A DNA stretch of 20,373 nt, taken from the IMG/VR virus record IMGVR_UViG_3300030451_001131, positions 1 through 20,373 of that record. The stretch is one strand, 5' to 3'. This DNA is from a virus. Position numbers and translations under genes: made by a program. The notes beneath the pieces are model-generated. The model saw only the letters and a program-made list of their open reading frames with translations, was not told the origin of the DNA and ran no database searches. The number at the start of each line of letters is the position of its first letter. Positions within the stretch are counted from its first letter, which is position 1. Below are positions 10,501-17,464 of this stretch, in pieces.

Positions 10501-13500
10501 TTAATACTGCTGTTGCAGGTGATTCAGTTCCACCAATAAAGAAGACAGATTCAGTTGATTCTGCTGCAGTGGATGTAGCAGTTGTTGCTGACGTAGTAAG
10601 AGTTTCATTGATCTGGAAAGGACCGCTAGTGACAGTTGCGATACGTAAGAAATTTTCTCCAAGGAAACTGATAGTACCACTAGCACCACTTGTTCCACCA
10701 GTAACTGTTTGTCCAACACTGAAGGTTGCTCCACTATATGCAGAAACTACAATAGTTCCACCCATCGCTGCGTGGTTTGCACAGACATAGTAATAGGTAC
10801 CAGGTTCAGTATTTGTAAGATCCCAAATAATATCTCCAGTTGTAGCACCATTATTTGTTACACCATCAGTTGTTCCAAGTACTTCGGAAGCTTGATATGC
10901 ACCAGATACCTTTTGAATCCATAATGGATGACTGCTTGCAGTAGCAGTCATGGTTAATGTAAGTTTATCTCCCTTCTCAACAGCAAAAGAAATATCATCT
11001 CCAGATGCTGTTCCTACAGAAGATGTTCTTGTAAATGTGTAGTCAGTATTAGATCCACCAGTAGTAGAAACTTCATATGCTTGATCATCACTATCAGAAT
11101 ATCTGAATGGGATATATGCTCTATCAGCGTTAGTTACTGCAAAAGTGCTTGTTGGATTATTTCTAACTTTTATATTATTATAATTTGATTCTGTGTATCC
11201 AGAACCAGCAGTTAGTGTACCTGTAAGACCAATAACGGTAAGAGTTGCAGTTGCCTGAGTAATTACACCACCACCAAGTAAAGAAATTCCTGTGTATGTA
11301 CCAGGTACATAACCAGATCCACCATTGGTAATAGTACCTGTTAAAGGTAAAACTTTTAAATCTAATTTTGCATCTGAACCTGCACCACCTAGTAGAGTAA
11401 GTGTTGGTGTAGTAGTATATCCTTCACCTCCACCTGTGACAGTGATACCAGTTATAGTACCAGATTTTTTATTGAATGTTGGGGTAAGTTGTGCATCTGT
11501 TGTTGGATTACCACCATCAATTTTAATTGTAGGTAAGATAGAATATCCTCTACCTGGATTTGTGACAGTAACTGAATCAATCGCATATCCCAGAACTGCA
11601 GTACCTACAGCACCAGTTCCTGTTGAGTCACCTGTAGAGTTGTTAACTGTTACTGCAGGAGTGCTAGTAAATCCACTACCAATTGCACCTATTGCAAATG
11701 CCTCAAGTCTATATCCAAGATTTGCTTGAATATCTCCAGCAGATCCACCACTATCAGTGATAGTTACGATTGGCGTTGCACTATATCCATTACCTGCATC
11801 TGTAATTGTTGGTGTTTGTAATTCTCCACCAGACTGTGTGACAGTAGCAGTTGCTGTCTTACCTGTAATGGTGTGAACTTCAGAAGAACCACCTGCAGTT
11901 AGGTTGATTACTGCTCCACCTGATGTTGCACCTAATTTAATTGTGTCCGTAGTAGAAGCAACAACAAAATAAGTAGTTCCACTTGTTAAACCAATATTGA
12001 TTGATCCACCACCATTACCATATACTACTTCATCACCTACAACAAATGGATGAGCTGCTAAAGTAATAGCATCAGTTGCTGAGTTGACAGCACTTATAAT
12101 GTCAAATGAATTGTCGTTAGGTGCAGCAATTGTAAGTGTTGGACTAACATATCCAGTACCAGTCCCACTGACTGTCAATCCTACAACTTTACCTGAATTA
12201 GTTTTTAGTGTCGCAGTTGCAGTTGCTTCAGTTCCACCTCCACCAGGTGCTGCAATTACTACATCAGGAGGGGCAGTATATCCAGAACCAGGATTAGTTA
12301 ATGTAATACTGTTTATAGTACCTCCAGATACAAGTGTTGCAGTTGCTGTAGCAACATTATTTGGGTTACTAACTGCAGTAAATTGCTGTTCAAAACCTGC
12401 ATATTCACTTCCTTCAGAAACAATATTTACAGTGGCAATTCCTAAACTGAATACTGTAAGGTTTTTATTTGTGAAAAGACCGTAGCTAGAGAAACCAGCT
12501 TGCTCATTACCTTCAACTCTAAATGATAAACTACCATCAACAGTACTATCAATACTTGTATATTTGTTAGCGTCAAAGTAAAGTTTTTCTGGAGAGATAA
12601 TCTCTGCATTTAATGTAATATCTTCATTGGATGCAGGGTCAACAATGATAGCACCAGAAGTAGAACTTAAAGTATTACCAGAAAGTCTTAAATTACCTGT
12701 CTGAACATATGCAGGATAGATGTTAGTAGTACCAGTAGCATCTGATAGAGTGATGCTTGCAGCAGTTGATGTTGTAGACTGTGAAGTGAAATTAACTGTT
12801 CCAGTTCTTTGGTTAACAGTAAGAGCAGAACCTATTCTATAATCACCTTCTTGGTCAACTGATTCGTAGTAAACTTTACCATCATTAAGTTCTTCTACTT
12901 CATTTGCTTGTACTGCTAGATCAGGATCATTAGTAGAGTCTTTACCAGATCCAACATACTGGAAACTATGTCCAGTTAGATTTACTATAGTACCTCTACC
13001 ATCAGAAGTAACACCCTTTACACCATATACACTTGAACATCCTGATGCATGTACCTCAGCACCAAACTGTGAATAGTCAGCAGTGGCAACAGAACTTGCT
13101 GAGTCTCCACCATTAGAACGAATATCTTTAATTCCTTTACCACTATTAGTTGTAGCTGTAGTAGCATCGTCGCCATTGAAATGATACAATACTACAGTGT
13201 TAAGATCAGATGAATACTCACCTGTTGTTGGTGTAAAGTTACCAGTAAAACGACCTGAACCTTTACTAATTCTTATTTCATCAATATGACCTGCAAATCC
13301 ATTTGCACCAGAGTTATAATCTCCACCAATAATTAACGGTTTTGTAGAACCATAGTCATTAGCATCTGTATAAGTAGAACCTACCTGAGTTCCATCAAGG
13401 AATAATTTTGTGCTACCACCAAACCTTGCTACTGCAACGTGATACCATGTACCAGTTGATAAAGTACCACCATTTGCTTGCGATGTATTTCCTACTTTAT

Positions 13501-15034
13501 AATGTAAGGTAGTACCATCTAAGTAAAGAACGGGTGCTGTATCTGTGGTAGATCCACTTCTTAGATCTATAATAGTTTGGGTTCCAGATACACTAGAAGG
13601 ACGTATGAATGCTTCTATACAGAAGTTAGTAGTACCTAGACCAAGATCTGCATCTGTTGGTACATTAAGATAGTCGCCAGTACCATCAAGTAATAGTGAT
13701 GCTGATCCAAATTTCTTTTGAGCAGTATCTAATTGTGCGTCACCGTTAGTAACTGCTGCTACAGGAGTTGCAACACCTGTAGAAAATAATCCTGTTCCTT
13801 TACCATTAAGGAAAATGTATGTACCATCATTAGAATCAACGGTACCATATGCTTCTGCTTTCTTATAAGTTACGTTACCTGTAGTTGATCCCGATGCTGC
13901 ATCAGCGAATGTAAAACTGTTAGCATCTACAACAGTAACTGCATAATAGTTATCGGAAGCACTACCAGTGATAGCGTCTGCATATATGACATCAGCAGTT
14001 GTCAGTCCGTGGTTGGTATTCGTGACTGTAACAGTGTTTCCTGTTCTAGAATATGTACCAGATTTAAAGGTATCTTCTAGTTGATATATTATTTCAGAAG
14101 ATGCGAAAGTACCAGAGACACCATTTAATTTTAAACGTGCTTTACCAGTACCATATACACCAGTCGCCCCTTCAAGAGTTTTGATGCTGTTACTATTGAA
14201 ATAGAAATAGCAATCAGCCATTTCCACTCTCATTCCATTAGTAGCAGTAATACCTATATTATTAGGTGTAATAAATGTACATTCATTAAAGACAAATCCA
14301 AGTGTGCCTGTAGAAGAACTCCAAAGTGCACCATCTAAGTATGCACCACCACCTGCCTTGTTAGTTCCAGTAGCGTCGTATCCATAAGGATCAGATGCAC
14401 TGGTAGGACTTCCTTTTGGGAAGAAAGTACATCTCTCAACAACAGGAACTTGTGTATTATTTGTATTGCTTGCTACCGTAATTCCGTATTTTGGTGACTT
14501 CCACCCTCTTAATTGTAAGTCAGAGACCCTAGTATCACCTTCTAGCACCAACAGATGTTCGTCTTCTGAAGCTGCTGTATTCTCTATTATTGTTGTTCTT
14601 TGATCAGATCCTTTAATACTGACATTATCTGGCACTGTTAAAGGAGCAGTTTCCTGATAAACACCAGGTGATATAACAATTTGATCTCCAGCCTGAGCAA
14701 CAGTCAATGCTTTAGCAACAGTTAGAAACGCAGTATCTTGATGTTTACCACCAGCACCACCATTTCCTAACGTAGTAGTATCGGCACCATTTTTTGCGAC
14801 ATACCAAATATTGCCAGGACCATTAGTAATGTCCGTAGCAAGCATTGAGGTTGTAACCTCACCCGTATTGGGTTTCTGGTTAGCAATCTCAACAATCGTG
14901 CCAGCATTGTTTACATAAAGTTTTCTATCAGCAATATTAAGAGCGACTTCACCATCGGTGATATTAGAAGTCGTCGGTACTACTGTCGCTGTCGTCGATC
15001 TCTTTAGTTTGATTCTCGTCGGTTCGGCTGCCAT
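7517..15034 (-). CDS. Giant tail fibre / adhesin with LamG-like, GxGY-repeat and cupredoxin-like domains (2505 aa)
   Basis: Start MAAEPTRIKLKRST at 15034, preceded by a weak GAG with 10 nt spacing; the N-terminus (residues 1-53, IKLKRST, DGEVALNIADRKLY) resembles the Mtd N-terminal domain used by phage fibres for attachment. Residues 75-290 look like a beta-helix (FLTVAKAL, GDQIVISPGVYQE, SIKGSDQRTTIIEN). Residues 336-392 form an NHGL module. Residues 430-625 are LamG-like. Residues 895-1290 hold the main GxGY repeat block, with further copies near 1616, 1703, 2006 and 2048. Residues 1340-1432 are cupredoxin-like. The C-terminal part (GSFVVPAGT, QRPVADNRRAGAIRYNT, DVDQDTYV, then FVELDDCRVEGGE) matches conserved ends of cyanophage structural proteins. 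No protease or enzyme active site was seen. It most likely forms a long tail fibre contacting the host surface. It is unusually long and overlaps the upstream coiled-coil gene by 71 bases. Confidence 0.95.
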   Translation of the reverse strand: MAAEPTRIKLKRSTTATVVPTTSNITDGEVALNIADRKLYVNNAGTIVEIANQKPNTGEVTTSMLATDITNGPGNIWYVAKNGADTTTLGNGGAGGKHQDTAFLTVAKALTVAQAGDQIVISPGVYQETAPLTVPDNVSIKGSDQRTTIIENTAASEDEHLLVLEGDTRVSDLQLRGWKSPKYGITVASNTNNTQVPVVERCTFFPKGSPTSASDPYGYDATGTNKAGGGAYLDGALWSSSTGTLGFVFNECTFITPNNIGITATNGMRVEMADCYFYFNSNSIKTLEGATGVYGTGKARLKLNGVSGTFASSEIIYQLEDTFKSGTYSRTGNTVTVTNTNHGLTTADVIYADAITGSASDNYYAVTVVDANSFTFADAASGSTTGNVTYKKAEAYGTVDSNDGTYIFLNGKGTGLFSTGVATPVAAVTNGDAQLDTAQKKFGSASLLLDGTGDYLNVPTDADLGLGTTNFCIEAFIRPSSVSGTQTIIDLRSGSTTDTAPVLYLDGTTLHYKVGNTSQANGGTLSTGTWYHVAVARFGGSTKLFLDGTQVGSTYTDANDYGSTKPLIIGGDYNSGANGFAGHIDEIRISKGSGRFTGNFTPTTGEYSSDLNTVVLYHFNGDDATTATTNSGKGIKDIRSNGGDSASSVATADYSQFGAEVHASGCSSVYGVKGVTSDGRGTIVNLTGHSFQYVGSGKDSTNDPDLAVQANEVEELNDGKVYYESVDQEGDYRIGSALTVNQRTGTVNFTSQSTTSTAASITLSDATGTTNIYPAYVQTGNLRLSGNTLSSTSGAIIVDPASNEDITLNAEIISPEKLYFDANKYTSIDSTVDGSLSFRVEGNEQAGFSSYGLFTNKNLTVFSLGIATVNIVSEGSEYAGFEQQFTAVSNPNNVATATATLVSGGTINSITLTNPGSGYTAPPDVVIAAPGGGGTEATATATLKTNSGKVVGLTVSGTGTGYVSPTLTIAAPNDNSFDIISAVNSATDAITLAAHPFVVGDEVVYGNGGGSINIGLTSGTTYFVVASTTDTIKLGATSGGAVINLTAGGSSEVHTITGKTATATVTQSGGELQTPTITDAGNGYSATPIVTITDSGGSAGDIQANLGYRLEAFAIGAIGSGFTSTPAVTVNNSTGDSTGTGAVGTAVLGYAIDSVTVTNPGRGYSILPTIKIDGGNPTTDAQLTPTFNKKSGTITGITVTGGGEGYTTTPTLTLLGGAGSDAKLDLKVLPLTGTITNGGSGYVPGTYTGISLLGGGVITQATATLTVIGLTGTLTAGSGYTESNYNNIKVRNNPTSTFAVTNADRAYIPFRYSDSDDQAYEVSTTGGSNTDYTFTRTSSVGTASGDDISFAVEKGDKLTLTMTATASSHPLWIQKVSGAYQASEVLGTTDGVTNNGATTGDIIWDLTNTEPGTYYYVCANHAAMGGTIVVSAYSGATFSVGQTVTGGTSGASGTISFLGENFLRIATVTSGPFQINETLTTSATTATSTAAESTESVFFIGGTESPATAVLSYNSYNFDLSDSSMDGKSFSITSSNPSALEFEQVGVPGQANAVGYLVVKSTWTSADTIQYGSVPQSGNNFTVSTGVGSQGVFGYGATATVVVGAAGTATSWTFTNQGTGYKATDVVTADISELGNAGSGVSFTINADDRSVSSVTNISTTGGPYSVGDVLTADPSFDTAGNGSGFQYTVTKAGYLDSVVVAEAGFGFFANDTLLLIDTPPLKLETTGTAIAIQVATVSDITPIELGYDGSATSQLWAIDKDGNTTFKNINGSGSISVTGGITSGGTISTTGALSSATLNVQTSASITDLTTSGNSIISSATISLADGTATAPSFKLASNTQTGYFRAGANSIGLTVSGVQKGYVGPTATLQTLDFQVDSDVATLNPFLKVDATNESVTIGAPETQIKINNDGLIETVGTDLNVDLKVSPKGQGNFTIIGGTDQDFNILDAAGGTEVFKIDTATGDATFSGNLDAGLLRVRDNVIANNSTLGVKSFGEILAVSVTGVGSGYTDGTYTATATTSSGDGTGCTVTVTVASGDFSAVTIVAKGQNYRIGETLTITAAGGGTGRTITVTDIDGTGVVLKPGAGKDILCDTTGSFVVPAGTTNQRPVADNRRAGAIRYNTTQLQFEGYNGSDFVSLGGVRDVDQDTYVLTESAPGADEDTFEFFNQGVNSISLSQTKFTLRTAKTFDVAGTATFNGTAAGDPLAVTFSGASILQVRSKKDIEISSGFRLRGVPVQGAVDTIGTITSVPGNYGTSQTYSAVSSTGQFEGVGATFTVTSDGSGNIASVVKVAGGSNYEEQEVITIAGNLIGGSTPTHDISFPVTAITNTVTARSRLDVLQQDFVTQLDSKEFISLDANAAEAAWKINRGWNGGTTSYLTVFDSTADFVELDDCRVEGGELTSFASNATIIQFDKTAYKGAKTLVTIESNDGKVHMLEVTSICSAAGTTAHNTVTNSITSDNDLMDATVAVVGNNVNISLNKSSEATSSSTFTGRFTTTKVKV
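10739..11017 (-). other. Cupredoxin-like (type-I copper) domain inside the 2505-aa fibre
   Basis: Residues about 1340-1432. The domain has FAVEKGDKLTLTM (1350-1362), SSHPLWIQ with His1369, a GVTNNGATTGDIIWDL segment and GTYYYVCANHAAMGG with Cys1418, His1421 and Met1424. The Cys-x2-His-x2-Met ligand loop plus an upstream His is the type-I copper set of amicyanin-like cupredoxins, followed by the final strand TIVV. All four ligands are present, so copper binding is plausible but unproven. It lies between the GxGY repeats and the rest of the fibre. Confidence 0.82.
11165..12352 (-). repeat. GxGY beta repeats in the 2505-aa fibre
   Basis: A short unit of the form (V/L)TxxGxGYxxxPxVxI recurs about eight times at residues 895-1290. 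Examples are NPGSGYTAPPDVVI (914-927), GTGTGYVSPTLTI, DAGNGYSATPIVTI, IGSGFTSTPAVTV, NPGRGYSILPTIKI, GGEGYTTTPTLTL, GGSGYVPGTYTGI and AGSGYTESNYNNI. It is interrupted by an AHPF/GDEVVY module around 979-1056. More distant copies occur near 1616, 1703, 2006, 2048 and 2295. The copies differ strongly in DNA sequence, so they are old duplications. They probably form a stacked beta rod. Confidence 0.85.
13160..13747 (-). other. LamG / concanavalin A-like lectin domain in the 2505-aa fibre
   Basis: Residues about 430-625. The order of signature strands fits the laminin-G type 3 jelly roll: FGSASLLLDGTGDYL (442-456), FCIEAFIRP (471-479), GTWYHVAVAR (528-537), KLFLDGTQVG (543-552), IDEIRISKG (584-592) and VVLYHFNGDD (614-623). 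Such domains usually bind carbohydrate, often with calcium. In a fibre this suggests recognition of host lipopolysaccharide or capsule, which is inference. Confidence 0.88.
14165..14812 (-). other. Predicted beta-helix domain in the 2505-aa fibre
   Basis: Residues about 75-290. IWYVAKNGADTTTLGNGG is followed by FLTVAKALTVA, GDQIVISPGVYQETAPL and SIKGSDQRTTIIEN, the usual opening of pectate-lyase-like right-handed beta-helices in phage fibres. Later turns RCTFFP (201-206), ECTFI (251-255) and DCYFYFNSN (274-282) are typical of stacked coils. No catalytic residues can be assigned, so a binding or structural role is more likely than polysaccharide cleavage. Confidence 0.7.
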
Positions 15035-15185
15035 TTAAAGCATTCTCAGTTTGTTGTTCTGTTATACTATTTAACTGACTTTGTAAATCGGATATTTTTG
15101 CTTCCAGCATTACATTTGTCAGCGTCAAATCAGAAATTTTTTTCTGTAATGTTGCAATAACAATTTGTACATTCATTCCAGTCAT
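14964..15185 (-). CDS. Small coiled-coil protein overlapping the giant fibre gene (73 aa)
   Basis: Residues 5-45 show a heptad-like pattern (VQIVIATLQKKISDLTLTNV, MLEAKISDLQSQLNSI), which predicts a parallel coiled coil. The C-terminus is polar and acidic (DDSDSSTDDF). Similar short coiled-coil proteins next to fibre genes occur in T4-like cyanophages. The first ATG at 15185 is 14 bases after the TAG of the 558-aa gene; an internal ATG at 15176 (Met4) could be the true start. Neither has a strong ribosome site, but GGGGGTA (15208-15214) lies just upstream. The last 23 codons overlap the start of the 2505-aa gene in another frame. It may act as a fibre trimerisation chaperone or connector; that is inference. 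Confidence 0.78.
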   Translation of the reverse strand: MTGMNVQIVIATLQKKISDLTLTNVMLEAKISDLQSQLNSITEQQTENALNGSRTDENQTKEIDDSDSSTDDF

Positions 15186-15199
15186 AAGTCATAATGATT

Positions 15200-16876
15200 C
15201 TAAAACGTACCCCCGTCGATTGTGTTTGTCCAGACTGGAATTCCAGCTGAAGTGACGGTAAGTATTTGATAAGATGTTGTAGCATCTGCACCTGTACCAG
15301 GAGATGCTATGTTAGCAGCAGCAGTAACTTGCATTGGAGAACTGCCATCACCATAAGGAATACCATACTGGGTAAAGGATGAAACACCTGTACCACCATA
15401 TTGTACAGCAAGGTCAGTATCTAGTTCTAGGTCACCAAGTACAACTGTACCACGATCACCCGTTACACCAAAGACTGTACCAGTGTCTGTAGCATTCTCA
15501 ATGAATGTCCAAGCACCAGCTCCGTCAGCACCACCTGTGCGGTCATAACCAAAGAAACCAAATTGAGCAGCACTACCTGTATGATAGTGTACTTTCACAC
15601 CTCTATCTAGGGCATCATTTGCACCACGTACAACAGTTATTGTTGCACCAGCATCAATGTTTTGTGTGATTGCATTGTTCAATGCTAAGGTTTTTGTACC
15701 AGTAGTGATTGTAGCGATAGTTGTCGCACCTGCAATACCAGTTCCAGATACTGCGTCACCAACACTCAAACCGTCTATTTTATCAACAACTAAATCAGTT
15801 GCACCAGAAGTAGCATTAGTGTTGACAGTTAAGACGACGGTAGGATCAGCAAGTTCAATGGTAGGATCATTAACTGACATATTTGCCGAGTTAACTGTTG
15901 TTGTCGTACCATCAATCTGTAGGTCACCTTTAATAATAACCAAACCTGATGCATCTCCACCTGCAGGATCAGGGTCAAGTATCAATTCTTGAATAGAGTT
16001 GATAGTAGATAGTGTATTACCATCTAACTTGAGGTTATCAATCTCAATTTGACCAGTCTGAGCTGTATTACCAGAGATGTTTGTTTGACCATTAAAGGTA
16101 ACACCATTCTGGAAAATAGTTGTGGAGTTAACAGTTAAGTTATCTGTATTTGCATCACCAATTTGAGAATCTCCTTCCACAAGAAGTTCACCAACAGATG
16201 CCTTTCCTCCAATACCTACACCACCAACAACTTGGAATGCACCAGATGTTGAGTTAGTAGAAGCAGTTGTGTCTGCTATTTTGATTGCTACTCCGTTGTC
16301 ATACTCCCAATCAGCACCTTCAACTCTAACTTTGTCTAGAGTTGTCTCATCATAACGAATAGAACCATCTTTGTTAGTACCGAAAGCGATCTTCATATCA
16401 TCAGCGATACGCAAGTCGGGGGTACCTGCAGCACGTTTGATGTCTAGAACACTGTCAGAATCATTGAAGACAAATTCTACATCTCCAGTAGTACCAAATT
16501 CTAGTTCTTGACCGTCTTGTATAACGACCTTACCAGTACCATTAGCAGCAATCACTAGGTCAGTGTCTGCAGTACCAGTTGTTATGGTGTTAGCATTTAA
16601 GTTTATATCATCTACATTCCAGTTATCTACCTTTGAGTTGCTATCTACAATGACTGCAGAACTACCAGTAAGAGTACCTGCGACATGATCGAGCATGTCA
16701 GTGAAATACTTACCACCTACTATTTGGGCAGCACCGTTATTATCACCAACAAACAGGCGGTCATCCGCGTTTGCTTGTGTACCGTTACCACCAATAGTTA
16801 CGGCTAATTCACCGTAAGTAATGGTTCCTGGTGCTGTTGCCCCAGTACTCCTTTTAATGAGTATATTTGATGCCAT
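15200..16876 (-). CDS. Tail-fibre-like virion structural protein (558 aa)
   Basis: Starts MASNILIKRSTGATAPGTIT; residues 1-55 (ELAVTIGG, DDRLFVGDNNG) resemble the Mtd-type N-terminal fibre domain and parallel the N-terminus of the 2505-aa protein. The middle contains GGVGIGGKASVGELLVEG (218-235) and DLQIDGTTTTVNSANMSVND (318-337), both typical of fibre beta repeats. DRGVKVHYHTG and FGFFGYDRTG (424-448) match a conserved cyanophage fibre motif. The C-terminus (VQYGGTGVSSFTQYGIPYGD, 491-510, ending DGGTF) is also typical. A roughly 75-residue module (347-420) separates IELADPT from the DRGVKVHYH motif. The ATG overlaps the preceding stop as TAATG, with GGGGGTA 9-15 nt upstream. Likely a fibre or fibre-adaptor on the baseplate. 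Confidence 0.93.
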   Translation of the reverse strand: MASNILIKRSTGATAPGTITYGELAVTIGGNGTQANADDRLFVGDNNGAAQIVGGKYFTDMLDHVAGTLTGSSAVIVDSNSKVDNWNVDDINLNANTITTGTADTDLVIAANGTGKVVIQDGQELEFGTTGDVEFVFNDSDSVLDIKRAAGTPDLRIADDMKIAFGTNKDGSIRYDETTLDKVRVEGADWEYDNGVAIKIADTTASTNSTSGAFQVVGGVGIGGKASVGELLVEGDSQIGDANTDNLTVNSTTIFQNGVTFNGQTNISGNTAQTGQIEIDNLKLDGNTLSTINSIQELILDPDPAGGDASGLVIIKGDLQIDGTTTTVNSANMSVNDPTIELADPTVVLTVNTNATSGATDLVVDKIDGLSVGDAVSGTGIAGATTIATITTGTKTLALNNAITQNIDAGATITVVRGANDALDRGVKVHYHTGSAAQFGFFGYDRTGGADGAGAWTFIENATDTGTVFGVTGDRGTVVLGDLELDTDLAVQYGGTGVSSFTQYGIPYGDGSSPMQVTAAANIASPGTGADATTSYQILTVTSAGIPVWTNTIDGGTF

Positions 16877-17097
16877 TAGAAGCTACCCCCGTTGATAGTT
16901 ACGTTATTCAATACATTTGTTGGCACAAATTTTGTGTTAGAAGCGTCATATATGAGTAATGCTCCATCGGCAATACCACCTTGCGAAGTATCCGTAAGGT
17001 CTACATCGGACATTCCTCCGATAGTACCGCCACCACCACCAGTGGCGACTCTTGTTACTCTTGGAACCGCTTGGTCTCCAAATCTTAGTCTTGCCAT
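16876..17097 (-). CDS. Small glycine-rich structural protein (73 aa)
   Basis: A 73-residue protein: MARLRFGDQAVP at the N-terminus, a five-glycine stretch at 20-24, then MSDVDL (29-34), ALLIYD (46-51) and TKFVPT (55-60), ending NGGSF. The pattern DVD...G.LLxYD...KFVP is common in phage fibre-associated proteins, and MARLRFGDQAVPR is recalled from cyanophage structural proteins. Both ends are TAATG junctions, with the 112-aa gene upstream and the 558-aa gene downstream. GGGGGTA (17106-17112) precedes the start. The C-terminal GGSF resembles the GGTF end of the 558-aa protein. Function is unknown; a linker or adaptor is likely from context. Confidence 0.88.
   Translation of the reverse strand: MARLRFGDQAVPRVTRVATGGGGGTIGGMSDVDLTDTSQGGIADGALLIYDASNTKFVPTNVLNNVTINGGSF
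16884..16890 (-). promoter_or_regulatory. GGGGGTA translation element before the 558-aa fibre gene
   Basis: The same heptamer recurs in the last codons of the 73-aa gene, ending 7 nt before the ATG at 16876. It is followed by CTTCTAATGGC, closely like the CTGTCTAATGGC of the preceding junction. Confidence 0.6.
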
Positions 17098-17435
17098 TAG
17101 ACAGTTACCCCCTCAAGTACGCTGACAGAACCTTCTAGTACTCTTGATTTAATACCAGAGGTCGAAGTAATTACGACATCATATACATAACGACCTGACT
17201 TCATTGCAGTCGTTTGTCCATTTGTGAGAGATAATTGAATCTGCCCACTAGTTGCAGGTGATAGAATTGCAGCAGTTACAGTAGTGGACGTACTACTTGT
17301 ATAATGCTTTTTGATTTTACATGCTACTGTATATCCAGTTAAGTTAAATACTGTCCCATTATCGTTTTCAATAGTGAAGTCGATGATGAAATCAGAACCT
17401 TGATATATCAGTAAATTGGATACAGCACTAGCCAT
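17097..17435 (-). CDS. BppU-like beta-sandwich baseplate/structural protein (112 aa)
   Basis: A 112-residue protein with YQGSDF (11-16), FNLTGYT (30-36), QIQLSLTNGQTTAMKSGRYV (65-84), YDVVI (85-89) and VLEGSVSV (99-106). This order of QGxDF, LTGY, LSLT, GRYxYDV and GxVxV is shared by the N-terminal domain of BppU-type upper-baseplate proteins and by small structural proteins of marine phages. It is the first gene after a late promoter, and its ATG at 17435 lies 30 bases downstream of that box with only a weak AGAGA upstream. The stop overlaps the next start (TAATG). It probably docks fibre components to the baseplate; the family match is from memory. Confidence 0.88.
   Translation of the reverse strand: MASAVSNLLIYQGSDFIIDFTIENDNGTVFNLTGYTVACKIKKHYTSSTSTTVTAAILSPATSGQIQLSLTNGQTTAMKSGRYVYDVVITSTSGIKSRVLEGSVSVLEGVTV
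17106..17112 (-). promoter_or_regulatory. GGGGGTA translation element before the 73-aa glycine-rich gene
   Basis: GGGGGTA in the last codons of the 112-aa gene ends 8 nt before the ATG at 17097. GGGGGU can pair with the anti-Shine-Dalgarno ACCUCC using one G-U wobble, so it may act as a ribosome site at this TAATG junction. Confidence 0.6.
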
Positions 17436-17464
17436 TCTCTACAACTATATTATTTAGCTTAAAC

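Noticed and set aside
11325-11729. Plus-strand open frame of 134 codons, and similar ones at 12084-12485 and 7428-7796
   Set aside because: They are antisense to the 2505-aa fibre or the 177-aa gene; their Pro/Val-rich composition mirrors Gly/Thr codons of the real gene.
14876-15034. Possible diversity-generating retroelement target, because of the Mtd-like N-terminus
   Set aside because: There is no reverse transcriptase, template repeat or C-type lectin variable region in the window; the Mtd-type N-terminus is a general fibre attachment domain.
15190-15192. Alternative ATG between the 558-aa and 73-aa genes
   Set aside because: It opens a frame of only about 20 codons; the ATG at 15185 gives the coiled-coil protein.
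17436-17464. Near-palindrome TTTAGCTTAAA as a terminator
   Set aside because: It is short, AT-only apart from one GC step, and lacks a stable stem with a U-tract; it lies in the promoter leader.
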